From positions 14,120,889 to 14,184,888 of the forward strand of contig NC_133289.1 in assembly GCF_005239225.2 (NCBI RefSeq): a stretch of 64,000 nucleotides of DNA, written 5' to 3'. How positions within the stretch are numbered: position 1 is the stretch's first letter; every line of letters begins with the position of its first letter. This stretch comes from Populus alba (lineage: Eukaryota; Streptophyta; Magnoliopsida; Malpighiales; Salicaceae). The notes below the pieces were generated by a model. That model saw nothing but the letters and a program-made list of their open reading frames with translations. It was not told where the DNA came from and made no database searches. The position numbers and the translations under genes are program-made. Positions 24,301 to 35,504 of this stretch are shown one piece after another.

Positions 24301-27212
24301 AATCTCCAACGAGAATTTGATCCCTCACAATCATAATCCAATCTCAACTCCACCCTCTCCAACTGAAACACCCCTGATTACTCTCAACATCACATCCCAG
24401 ATAAGTGATAAACTTACCCCCTCTACATTTCTTCAATGGTGCACTCAATTTGAAGCCTTACTCATCAGGTATGATCTTCTTGACTATGTCACTGGAGAAA
24501 AAAATATGTCCCATATCCACCAACACATCAATCTGTGCTGTCCAAGGAACTCACTGGATAAGGCAAGATAAGCTTATTCTCAGTGCCATTTTGGCATCTA
24601 CATCTACCGTCATCACTCCTCTCATCTCAATGGCCAAGACATCAAAGGATGCATGGCATAAATTACATACTCTGTATGCAAACAAGTCCAGAACTAGAGC
24701 AATGCAACTTAAGAAAGAACTCACAATGATAAAGAAGGGAAACCAATCAATTCAAACATACCTTCACTCTGTAAAATCGTTGGCAAATGAAATCTCCCTC
24801 ATAGATCACCCAATCTCTGAAGATGATCTAACGCTCTATATCCTAAATGGCTTGGGAACTGATTTTCATGAAATTGCAGGTCCTATTCGCGCCCGAGAAC
24901 AACCACTCACTTTTGAGGAACTTCATGATCTCCTTGTCAATCATGATGCATATCTTCGTTGCCTTGAAGGCTCCTCTCATCCACTGATTGCTTCTGCAAA
25001 CTACACGTACAGACGAGCTTCATACGGTCAAGACAATCAGTCTTTTAAATCTTCCCCAAAGCCCCACTTCTTTGACAGGTCATATGGCCAAAGAAACAAA
25101 CCTCCAGCTCGCTATCGCCAGCCTGGCAATCTGAGAGACAACAACAAAAATTATGGACCACGTTGTTTCTCTCCCAAGTGCCAACTGTGTGACCACATGG
25201 GTCATACTGCAAAACACTGCAGTCATTTTCAGTACAACACACCAACAACAAACTGTACTTCCACCTCACTAGCACAAGATACAAAATGGCTTATAGACTT
25301 AGCCGTGTCTCATAATATTACTGGTGATCTTGCTAATCTATCTATTCATTCAGAATACGATGGCACTGACGAAGTTATCATTGGTGATGGTTCAGGTTTG
25401 CCTGTTTCTCACATTGGCTCCTTACTTTTTCGATCCCCCAACTGTACTTTCCATTTAAATGACACCCTTTGTGTTCCTAATATACAAAAAAATCTCATAT
25501 CTGCTCATCAATTTACTCGTCAAAATCATGTTTTTAATGAGCTTCACCCCTCTTTCTTTCTTGTTAAGGACCAAATCACGGGAGCGGTTATGTTTCGAGG
25601 AGCGTGTGAAAATGGTGTATACACCCTTCCGAAGTCAATGGTGCAGTCTTCTCCTACCATTGTTGCTAACATGCATGAAAGAATCTCTATTGACGGATGG
25701 CACAAATGTCTTGGGCATCCATCTCCTAAATTGGTTACTCACCTTATCAATTCTTTTTCCCTTCCAACAATCAACAAAAAAAATATTTCTCTTTGTTCAT
25801 CATGTTCTATTAATAAAGCTCACCGTCAACAATTTCGTTAAAATAGTCTCTTGAGTCATGCTCCTCTTGACTTACTTTATATTGATGTGTGGGGTCCCTC
25901 AAGTACAATTGGCATCATTAGGGCTCGTTACTATCTAATTTTTGTTAATCATTTCATGAAATACATTTGGTTTTATCCTATGGAAACAAAATCAAGTGTC
26001 CGCACCATATTTTCCCAGTTCAAAAATCTTGTTGAAAACCGGTTTCAATTAAAAATTAAATCTGTTTACTCTGATAATGGTGGTGAATTTGTTGCCTTAA
26101 AACACTATTTTACAACAAATGAAATTAGTCATTACACCGCAGCTCCTCATACACCACAACAAAACGGTGTTTCTGAGCGACTTCATCGTCACTTAGTTGA
26201 AATCGGTCTCACATTACTACATGATGCGTCCCTTTCACTACAGTATTGGCCCTATGCTTTTTCCACCGCTGCATACCTTATTAATCGTCAACCCACACCT
26301 CTCCTCCAACATAAATCACCGTTTGAAATTTTATTCACACAGTCTCCAAATTATAAAAAGCTAAAAAAATTTGGTGGTCTTTTTTTTCCTCTTATTCGAC
26401 CATATAACACAAACAAGTTACAACCAAAATCCATTCCTTGTATTTTCGTAGGCTACTCCTTAACATAAAATGCATACAGTTGTCTTGGTCCCCTGACAAA
26501 CTGCCTATACCAATCACGCTATGTTATCTTTCATGAAAATGAAAATGGTATCATCGGTGGTTTACAATATCTATCCCTTACTCATCCTGACATTTGCTTT
26601 GCTGTTAACAAGTTGTCACAATTCATGCATCAACCCACAATCACTCACTGGTCAGCTGCCAAACGTTTGCTCCGCTATCTAAAGAAAACCATTTTCCTTG
26701 GCATTCACATAAATCGTCAGTCTTCATTTGATCTTACCACCTTTGCTGATGCTGACTGGGTTGGAAATTATGATGATTGCACCTCTACTTCAGCTTACAT
26801 TACATTTCTCGGGATCAATCCCATCTCGTGGAGCTCTAAGAAACAAAATGTTGTCGCCAGGTCCTCAACTGAAGTTGAGTATCGTTCACTTACCATTACT
26901 ACGTCTGAAACAGTTTGGTTGTTGTCCCTGTTCAAAGAACTTTGTCTCCCAATCCCTCTCCACTAAGACTGTTGTGTGACAACCTGGGAGCTACACACCT
27001 TAGCTTGAATCCAGTTTAGCATTCCCGGATGAAACACATTCAGATAGACCTTCACTTTATATGTGATGTGGTTTAAAAGAAGATTCTCAATGTTCAGCAT
27101 GTCAACACTCATGACCAACTAGCAGATTTTCTAACAAAGCCACTGTCTTCCCAACGTCTGCATTCTTTACTGCTCAAGATTGGCTTAGTTGATGGCTCAT
27201 CCATCTTGCGGG
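24266..27212 (+). pseudogene. Copia gag-pol relic lacking reverse transcriptase
   Basis: Gag begins near 24266 and changes frame around 24510-24545. The main open stretch is 24405-25841. It has a CCHC knuckle (CQLCDHMGHTAKHC, about 25180-25220), a protease core WLIDLAVSHNITGDL where the usual DSGA has become DLAV, and a GAG-pre-integrase part (WHKCLGHPS). After a TAA near 25840 the integrase core follows in 25851-26468, with LYIDVWGP, YSDNGGEF and QQNGVSERLHRHLVE, so D, D and E are present. Near 26545 the frame jumps from FHENEN to GGLQYLSLTHPDICF, so all of RT is gone. RNase H follows (FADADWVG, ARSSTEVEY), with later frameshifts. Confidence 0.88.
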
Positions 27213-27221
27213 AGCGTATAA

Positions 27222-27495
27222 AGGAAATCCCCACAGATTCAGCAAATAATCCCTTGCCTCCTACACAGGATTGTGCAACCATCATTCAAGCCTAATATCA
27301 AGCTTGTAATGGCAAATAAATCTTCAATGTAAATGCAGAGTAAATGCTAGACGCAATCTTAGCTTTGTTTCTAAATTCAAACCTACAATCCTATGTATAT
27401 ATATATGTTAACAGTTGTATTATTCAGAACCATAAAATATACTATTATGAAGTTTATCAATTAGCTCAATTCTCTAAAACTTCCTATCTTCATCA
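27222..27495 (+). repeat. 3' LTR of the copia element
   Basis: Matches the 5' LTR from aggaaatccccacagattc to cttcctatcttcatca. It is preceded by a purine-rich tract (ttgcgggagcg, 27207-27216) and tataa, perhaps a mutated tgtaa LTR start. Confidence 0.85.
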
Positions 27496-28830
27496 GGAGA
27501 ATCATCCCATTTCAATTTTCAGGGGATAAGGAACACTTATCTCTAGAATCAGTTCCATATGGAAAGCTAAAAAATCTAAAAAAAAAAACAAAACAAAGGA
27601 GCAAATCACACAAAAAATGGATAACACCAGGCAATCTTCATAAAAGATAGCCATTGTTTTGCCCAAAACAAATGGATTTTGAACATAAGTTATGTTTGAA
27701 AATAGTTTAAAGAATAAGAAATTATAACAGGGAAGAAGCGTGAGTGCGAGAAGAAACTGCCAAAGCTGCCACTTCTGTGTGTAATTAATGAACTAGGACA
27801 GTGGAAAATCGAAGAGACTCCATGACAAATTGTAATATTCTAAAAAGCCTATTATTGTTGACATAAATATAAATTACTATAAATTAGAATATTGTAATCA
27901 CAATCCAGCCAAGGCCGAGTTAGAAATTTTTTCTATCCAGACTATTAATTAAATATATAAATATTTTTTAAGATCAATTATTAATTTATGTATATAAATT
28001 TTTAAAGTTAATAGTAAAGTTTTAATTTAAATACACTATTAAAAATATAGAAAAAAATATTAAAAATACATAAAATTAAAGTAAAAATAAAAATAAACTT
28101 ACTATTGAAGTTACATCATTCAATATTTTGTGGAATATAATCTATAATCGAATCTGAATCAATATTGTACTAACCCCTCAACCGAGATAAAATAACAATC
28201 TCATGTCAACTGGAAAACAAAATAATAAAATTTTTCTCTCTCTCAATTCCTCCTTCCTTCACGTGATTCTTCCTTAGATTAGTGTTTTATAAATTGAACT
28301 TTGTAAGTTTACAAGGTCTCACTTTTTTTTTTCATCTAATTTTTTTTAATGTTTTCCCCTTACTTATCTCTCTTTCTCGATCGCATTTTCTTTTCTTTTT
28401 CTTTCCTATCTACTTCTATTCAGTCGGCAACATATAAAAGGAAGGAATAACTGATTTGTTTTATTTTTTAATGGCAAATAACCATTTTACCCTTAATGAG
28501 TCATTTTGCTTTTATTTGATGATCCCTTTTTTTTTGTTAGCACTACCAAGTTTCGCTCATCCTAGAATTTTAACCAGATTTTATTCAATATATTTAAGAT
28601 CCCTCATAAAAGTTCAGCTCGATCTGATGGTCGGATTGAAAATTATGTCCAATAATGTAAAATTGGTCAAATTATAATTTTTCATTAAATTTCTGAAATT
28701 TTAACCCAAGCTAAAGCATCATATTAGAAGGCTCCACATAAATTTTCAGAATTTTTTGATAAGTCAATCAAGAATTATGATTTGTTTTTACATAAAACTA
28801 GTAAAAAAATATTGATAAAATCTAGCCCAC
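27496..28830. other. Intergenic DNA between the copia element and the repeat nest
   Basis: No gene is supported. The part 27700-27830 is less A/T-rich, 27900-28130 is A/T-rich, and 28240-28440 is pyrimidine-rich. Confidence 0.4.
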
Positions 28831-28834
28831 CTAA

Positions 28835-29846
28835 GCCTTAAACATGCCTCCACCTTTGAGCCCAGCCCTTGACACAAAGAGTTATAAGGGTAGTAGGTGA
28901 GGGATGAGGTTGTCTTTTTGCTAGGGTGCATTTGGTATTGATGGGATAGTTGAGGAGAAAATGGTCGGCACACGTTTTGGTGGGATTGTAGGCTATGGAG
29001 AGCAGGCACCTGGCATTGGCGCTGCCCACGCATGGACAACTGGTGCTTAGGCTGCCCCATTGGCTATGAAAGCCCAAACTCCACATGGCACTTGGGCAAA
29101 CCCGAGCACCACATGGTGCATGGGTAGCTTGCCCTTGCTCGGGCCAGACCTGAGCACCACTTGGCGCTGGGGTCTTGGCAAAAGACCTGATTGTCTTTGG
29201 CAGACCCGGAGTTGGGTTTGGAGGCATCTATGCCCATCCCAAAGTGGGGTTGGCCCCAGCCATGCCCAACCTCAAACCAATTTGGGTTTGGACACATGCT
29301 AGCCCAAACCTGAGCGTTCATGCCCAAACCCCAGTTGAATCAATACGTGTCCACGCCCAACCACATGTATTAATATAATAATGTGTTTTATAAGTATTAT
29401 TTTTTTTCTTATATTCAAAGTGTTCAGATAAAAATAGTATTATTTGTGTTATAAATATTATTGTTTTTATTATAACTCAAAGTATTGATATAAAAAAATA
29501 TTATTATTTGTGTTGTAATCATCCTTGAAATTCTTAATACAATTATTTATTTTATAAATATTTTTATTATAATTAACAGTGTGAATATTAAAAATATTAT
29601 TATTTGTGTTATTATTATTATTAATAATAAATTTGAAAAAAAATATTATTAATATTAACAAAATTATTTGTGTTATAATTATTTTTATTTTTATTATAAT
29701 TAAAAGTCTAGGAGTGTCCACACTTAACCCTAAGGTGGGCATGGACAACACCCATCCACGGCCACACCCAAGTTGGGTCTGGCCGCGTCCACTCCTAACC
29801 CCAAGTTTGGTCTGGCCAGGTCAACGCCCACACCCTAAATGGGCAT
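28835..29846. repeat. Compound repeat: GC-rich units around an AT-rich block
   Basis: At 29040-29365 and again at 29720-29846 the sequence is GC-rich and built from variants of gcccaa, ccccaagttgggtctggcc and cgtccacgccc, many being short dyads. Between them (29375-29715) is an AT-rich block in which attattatttgtgtt(a/g)ta recurs about four times. The block ends exactly where the truncated chromovirus LTR starts (29847). Short frames in both strands follow from the GC content and are not genes. Confidence 0.6.
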
Positions 29847-31809
29847 GGTAATTTCTGGAACAATAGAATAGGAACTTGTGTGTGCTTAAGACATGTGTAG
29901 TGAAGAGTTGTGTGTGATTACTAAATATGAATGTACTAATTTGTGGTCCATAAATTAACTTGTATACTTCAACTAATGGCATCCTGAGTGGATGACTGAG
30001 ATGAATGAATGTTTAGCTTAGACTAATGACATTTTGAGTGGATGCCTGGGATGAATGAATGATTAGCTTCGACTAATGGTATCCTAAGTGGGTAACTAGG
30101 ATGAATGAACAATTAACCTCAGCTAATGGTGCCCTAAGAGGTTAGCTTGATTTGAAAGTTATGAGTAGTTGCAAGAATTGATGCGTTCATGTGTATTACA
30201 AGTTGTGCATACCAAGTATATAAAGGAACTATGAATGTTATGCTTTAAACAGAGAATAATGTTAATGCTTCATTAAACTACTTGATTGTTTATTATTAAT
30301 TAACTATATTCTTATAAATATTTATACTGCAGCAGAGATGTTGACATGATCAAAAGATTGATGTCTTATCCCAAGTATAACAGTGTTGAAGTAATAAATA
30401 ACCTGGCAAGATCGAGGTCGAACCACAGGGAAGTTAACTATAACAACAACAACAACAACAACAACAATAAGGATGATGGTGATGATGAGTTAAAGAGGAC
30501 TTTGAGATGTAAGATTAATGTGAGGATTCAATGATAAAAACAAATGTCAAGGTTAGGGGATCCACTAATAGTATTAAAGATAAGTAAAGTATAAACTCTT
30601 TATAAATTATCAACATGATCATATTAATCATCTTATTTATGTAATACCATACTTATAAATTTTATTAGGTATTCATGATGCTAACTTATGTTGATAAAAA
30701 ATCAAGTTCTTCTCATAATAACGATGTCTGCCGAAGACTATCAAGGATCAAGTATTTGATGTACCAAATGTTATACAACATAGATCTAGATTAACCATTT
30801 AACAATCAAGGTATTAAGAATTAATAAGATCAAAATGATTAGACATGTTAATAGCAAGTTGTTTAGGATATAAGCATTGAAGTCCATATTGAGTTTATAT
30901 TATACTTATCCTAACACCATTAGTGAAACCTTTTCACATTGACATGATAAACTTAGCTAAACATTATGAAAAAGAAAAACATAAATAAACAATATAAGAA
31001 CATAAACATGATATAAGTTAACTAAGTATAGTAAAGGAAATGAAAAGCATAAACAAGAGATTAATGAAAGCAAAAACTTAAGCCTTACAAAAATATAAAG
31101 AAAGAGAGCAAGAACATGATCTTGATCTGAAAACTAAGATGCCTAAATGAATGGCAAATGCCTCATTTTTTAGGCTAAAATTTGGAACTATTCATTTGGT
31201 TGTAGGTCTATTTCTTGCTTTCTATCCATATAACCAAACTGAAATCCAAGATCTACAACTCCAGATATGATCAATGACTAAACAGTGTTCCAATTTGAAT
31301 TAAATCAGCATCTCCTTTCTAAGCTTAGCCTTTTATTTGTCCTTTCACTTTCAATAGTTAATCACAACAATCAATCCTTTAAATTGTGAGATATGTCTGC
31401 ATTTAAAATAAGCATTTACCATAAATTAAAGCTATCTTATATTATCAGACTTGTTATTATAAAACATGCTCTAGTTAAAGAGTTATTGATACATCAAGTG
31501 CAATATGATGATATAAATCCTTGATAAAAATACACCTTTAAGTACTAATTAGATGTCACACGAACAAGGTGCCTAGGAACCCCATTATACGGGAACCTAC
31601 TTTTGCAAGGAATCATGTAGTTGCATTTTAAATCACGATGTACTTTGTATAAATAAAATGTACTAAATGTATAATTGTTATTAGATGCTTTTCTTTAAAT
31701 TTGTGATGACTACTAATAGGATAGTAATGAAATGTTGATTGATGTTAGTATATGTGTGTGTGTGTGCATATATTACCTTTGTTCTGGCTTGAAAAGCGGG
31801 GTCGTTATA
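29847..31809 (+). repeat. 5' LTR of the chromovirus, truncated, split by a solo LTR
   Basis: From 29847 the sequence matches 39645 onward (ggtaattt, gtgtgtgattact, the ggctaatggcatcctgagtg repeats, and the block after the insertion). It ends gtcgttata at 31809, a mutated gttaca, before the primer site. Its 5' part is missing. The insertion 30342-31551 interrupts it. The small tandem array of aatgattagcttcgactaatgg-type units (29970-30140) has three to four copies here. Confidence 0.82.
30342..31551 (-). repeat. Solo LTR of the Athila-like family, inverted, TSD GATGT
   Basis: Begins tgacatgatcaaaagattga and ends agtactaatta, the reverse complement of the LTR family at 42713-44485. It is flanked by gatgt at 30337-30341 and 31552-31556. 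The empty-site sequence (gcagggatgtcacatcaag) is present at 42002-42020 in the other LTR of the host element, confirming the insertion. At 1210 bp it is shorter than its relatives, so it has internal deletions. Confidence 0.93.
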
Positions 31810-31811
31810 GT

Positions 31812-31823
31812 TCGTATCAAAGC
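31812..31823 (+). promoter_or_regulatory. Degenerate primer binding site of the chromovirus
   Basis: tcgtatcaaagc, two bases off tggtatcagagc, lies 3 nt after the 5' LTR end. It is followed by tttggtttagatcctgagga, as usual in Tekay-type elements. Confidence 0.7.
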
Positions 31824-31879
31824 ATTTGGTTTAGATCCTGAGGATCATTGATAATGATGTTGTTGTGATAAATTTCAGG

Positions 31880-32008
31880 ATGGTGCACACCCAACAAGGA
31901 ACACATACTAAGGGAATTTTTAAAATAATTACCTATAAGCAGACTTGTTGGCCGAAACTTAGAGGAAGGTTTAGGAGTGAAAATCCTCCATCTTTCTTAG
32001 CTAGGTAA
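31880..32008 (+). pseudogene. Possible start of the chromovirus gag
   Basis: An ATG at the expected gag position opens 42 codons (MVHTQQGTHTKG to ENPPSFLAR) before TAA. Position supports gag; the sequence is too short to identify by content. Confidence 0.35.
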
Positions 32009-32210
32009 TAGGGAAAAAAACAAGGGAGATCATAGATTTGTGAGGTGGTTTGTGGGATTTAATGATTCTAAACACTCTAACATTGGTAATTAAGAGAGGA
32101 AATTAAGAGAAAGTAAAGTTTAGTGAGAGAAGATAAGGGAAGTGAGGGAAGAATAGGAAAGCTTGGAGCAATTTTAATTTGGCTAGCTTTTGGAGGATAT
32201 ATTAGTGATT

Positions 32211-32500
32211 GGTAAGATATTCTAAACTTAATCTAGTTAATTAATATGGTTGATTGAATTGTGATTGAATTTGTTGGAATTATGTCACTACGGTTTATAT
32301 GTGAATTTGGGGGTTTTGTTAATTGATTGTTAGAAATGTTGAAATGAGTAGAAATTAGTGATGGGTAAGATATTTTAAACTTAATTGAGTTGATTAATAT
32401 GGATTTAGTTGAATTGTGATTAAATTTGTTAGGATTATATCATTAGGATTTATATGTGAATTTGGAGTTTTTGTCAATTGATTGTGAGAAGTGAGAAATG
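32211..32500 (+). repeat. 143-bp tandem duplication
   Basis: attagtgattggtaagatat at 32211 recurs as attagtgatgggtaagatat at 32354. The two copies stay similar through tgaatttggggg/tgaatttggagt. No coding potential. Confidence 0.75.
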
Positions 32501-33219
32501 TTAAAATGAGATTTATGGATGTAAATGGATGAAAACATATTACATGGGCGGCCAACCTAAAAGAAATGGAAGAATAAATCTGTAACAACCCGACTTTTCA
32601 AGCCCAAAACAATAGTAAATTTTTTTTTTTAATACTTGACACACATCGTGTTGGTAATCGGTGAACCTGTTCCCTCACATCATCAAGATACAATCCATAC
32701 ATCAACAACAATCAACATTTCATTTAAAAGTGAATTTTACATAAACACATAATATTATGTTTGCATGATTAGAAGTTCACATTAAAAATATACATACATA
32801 GACATGAGTTTGCATTCCTATCCTACTAATATTCATCTCAAGTTTAAACAAAAGGATCTAATAAAAGTTATACATTCAGTACATTGATTCATATAAAATA
32901 CATCGTGATTTAGAATGCAACTACATGATTCTTTGCAAAAGTAGGTTCCCGTGTACTAGGTTTTCTAGGCATCTTATTGATGTGACATCCCTGCTACAGT
33001 ACAAAACATTTAAGAGAATGCAATTATTTAATAATAATAATGATAATTAAACGGTCTAGCAGTTTAATGAAGCATTAACATTAACCCATGTTTAATGCAT
33101 GATATTTATAGTTTCTTCATGTACTTGGTATAAACAATTTGTAGTACGTATAGATACACCAATTCTTGCAATCAACATAATCTTAAACCCAACTATCCTT
33201 TTAAGGCATCATTTGCTGA

Positions 33220-33600
33220 GGTTAATCGTTCACTCACCCCAGTCATCCACTTCGGATGTCATCAGCCAAAGGTAATCAACCATTGTCCCAGTCATCCAGT
33301 CGGATGCCTTCAGCCGAAGCTAATCAATCATTTATTTTGGTCATCCATTTGGATGCCATTAGCCGAAGTTAATCGATCGTTTATCCCGGTCATCCATTCG
33401 AATGCCATTAGCTGAGGCTAATTAGTTGTTTGTCCCGGTCATCCATTCGGATGCCATTAGTGCCATTAGTGCCATTAGCCAAGGCTAATCAGTCGTTTAT
33501 CCCGGTCATCCATTCGGATGTCATTAGCAAAGGCTAATCAGTCATTTTTCCTGGTCATCCATTCGGATGCCAATAGCTGAGGGTAATCGACTATTTGTCA
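33220..33600 (-). repeat. Tandem array in the solo LTR, about seven ~50-bp units
   Basis: The units contain cggtcatccattcggatgcc and attagccgaggctaatcag. The same array, read on the other strand, has about five copies at 39930-40160 and three to four at 29970-30140, so copy number varies between LTRs of one family. One unit holds a short triplication of gtgccatta (33450-33478). Confidence 0.85.
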
Positions 33601-33669
33601 ACATATAAGCGTTTGACAATCTGATATCTATTATAACACAATATAGTAACATTCATGATAAAGTATATT

Positions 33670-33670
33670 C

Positions 33671-33705
<35 letters not shown>

Positions 33706-33710
33706 ATATA
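33670..33710. repeat. AT microsatellite
   Basis: (AT)n interrupted once, inside the inverted solo LTR. Confidence 0.9.
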
Positions 33711-33959
33711 AAGGGAGGGTGAAAATCACCTACCTGCTCCACCTGTGGGTTGTTTTTGTCTTGACGTGGTTTAATCCCGACCGCACCACCTAAGACATCA
33801 ATGGTCACAAATCAGTATATTTATATTTTTGAATCGCATTCATCACCACACTTATTTCAAGAGTTCATATGTTCACATTCAAGTGTTCCACATTTTACAC
33901 CACCATACCATGAAATTGTTACCAGCATTTAAGTCATTTTTGCTTGGGAGGCCTATTGT

Positions 33960-34330
33960 AGAAATCAGCAGTGAAAACTGGTTTGCTACAGCCAATAGGT
34001 TCTGCAGCAGCGAATGATACTTTGCTACAAATAACTCAATTTCGACAGCAAAATTGGTTCGCTGCAGCCAACATGTTTTCGGCAGCAAATGCTAATTCGC
34101 TGCAGCCGACACAGTTACGGCAGCGAATTACAATTTCGCTTCATAACACACAATTCGGCAACGAATGCTAATTCGCTCCAGGAACAAAGTTGTAGACCAC
34201 TCAACTTCGGCAGCAAATCACAACTTCGCTGCAGAACACACGATTCAGCAACGAATGCTAATTCGCTGCAGGAACTCAGTTTCGGCAGCGAATCGCAAAT
34301 TCGCTGCACAACACACATTTTGGCACAAAG
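33960..34330 (-). repeat. Dyad array with AATTCGCTGC / GCAGCGAATT units
   Basis: About eight units of 35-45 bp alternate ttcggcagcgaat and aattcgctgcag, so neighbouring half-units can pair. The counterpart on the plus strand is 39265-39600 (gcagcgaattagcattcgct). Translated frames across it are repeat artefacts. Confidence 0.8.
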
Positions 34331-35184
34331 ACACACCACATATGTTAGAACAACCCCAACATATAAACTGTCACTAAGTTCCAGCAGAGCACACACATTG
34401 AAACCATCAATTTCAGCATATAATCTTTCAACAAATTCCAGCAGAACACACACATTGAAAACATCAATTTCAGCACAAAATCTTTCAACAAATTACAGCA
34501 GAACACATACATGCATGTTGGCTAACCCTATAGTTAAATCTAGCCCTCTACTATGATTTGTTATTTCCATTTTATTCATTTTTATTTGTTAGATGTTCTG
34601 GGAATTGGCCTCATTTCGTTTATGTTTCCTTGTCCTCCTAGTTAATTTCAGTTTCCTTCACAGCTAGCTTAGGTCTTAGGTTAATTTTATTAGGGTCTTC
34701 TTTTTCATTTCCGGTTTTGGGTCTTAAGGAGAAGAGGAAGGGAGTTTCATGACCCATATCTTTCGAATCTAACTAAGTTTGAGGAAGGTTTGACAATATT
34801 CTTTCTTCTTTCTCACTGGTTCTCCTCCTTCTTCTTCCTCTCACGTTTTCGGGCTCCCCTTTTCCTTTCCCTCTTAGCAGCTGCCCAATCTTCTCTCAAA
34901 GTTTCATCTCTCCCTCACACGTTCACAAAGCACTCTCTACTGGTTTGGTTTATGTTTCTATTGGGAAAGAGAAAAGGAAAAGCAACATGCAGCTGGACAT
35001 AGAGCTGTATTAGACAACTTTGGGAAGAGCAAGGGTCACCTTCTCTCTCCTCCTTATATTTATACTCCCCATTAAAAGAGGTGAGGTGTTTGGGGTTGGT
35101 TTAGAAGTGTTCTTATCCTTGTTTTGGTCTATCTAAAATCGGTTTTACCCCTCCCTCCCAGCTCTTTAAGAGAATTTCAAAAAA

Positions 35185-35437
35185 TTATGTCGCTGTTGAT
35201 TCAGCAATCGGCAGCAAAAACTATGTCGCTATCGATTCAGAAATCGGCAGCGAAACAATGTCGCTCCCAATTCAGGAAATCTGCAGGAAAAACTGTTTCG
35301 CTGCCGATTTAGGAAATCAATAGTGAAAACTGTGTCGCTGTCGATTCAGAAATCGACAGCGAAACGACATCGCTGCCGATTCAGGAAATCGGCAATGAAA
35401 ACTGCGTCACTGCCAATTCAAGAATCGACAACGATGG
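35185..35437. repeat. Array of seven ~36-bp units, each a hairpin
   Basis: The best unit reads tcgctgccgattcagg followed by aaatcggcagcga, a 12-bp stem with a short loop. Seven variants follow one another between 35187 and 35437, directly before the (AT)n run. The array lies near the start of the inverted LTR and was not seen in the corresponding part of the 3' LTR at 38237. Confidence 0.85.
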
Positions 35438-35438
35438 T

Positions 35439-35440
<2 letters not shown>

Positions 35441-35502
<62 letters not shown>
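35441..35502. repeat. AT microsatellite, 31 repeats
   Basis: A pure (AT)n of 62 bp between the hairpin array and the end of the inverted solo LTR. Confidence 0.95.

Positions 35503-35504
<2 letters not shown>

Larger units (their letters stand above)
23782..27495 (+). mobile_element. Ty1/copia retrotransposon, RT-deleted, with both LTRs
   Basis: About 3.7 kb. Two LTRs of about 280 bp flank a gag-protease-integrase-RNase H relic, with a tRNA-Met-type primer site directly after the 5' LTR. The domain order (integrase before RNase H) is copia. The ending HDQLADFLTKPL and SSILRERI, and the short LTRs, suggest the Ale lineage (tentative). Reverse transcriptase is missing, so the copy is non-autonomous. 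The outer 5' edge and the target-site duplication are unclear: the flanks gaagg/cagag and ggaga do not match. Confidence 0.88.

Noticed and set aside
23777..27500. Target-site duplication for the copia element
   Set aside because: Flanking pentamers (gaagg or cagag, and ggaga) do not match, and the LTR start is ambiguous.
29060..29327. Frames of 80-129 aa on both strands in GC-rich DNA
   Set aside because: Both strands are open together and repeat the same motifs, which reflects composition rather than a gene.
33879..34556. Several overlapping frames on both strands (up to 155 aa)
   Set aside because: They arise from the tandem dyad array of the LTR, which stays open in several frames.
33220..35437. 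Regularly spaced repeats resembling a CRISPR array
   Set aside because: Units are contiguous tandem repeats without unique spacers, lie in an LTR, and the genome is a plant's.
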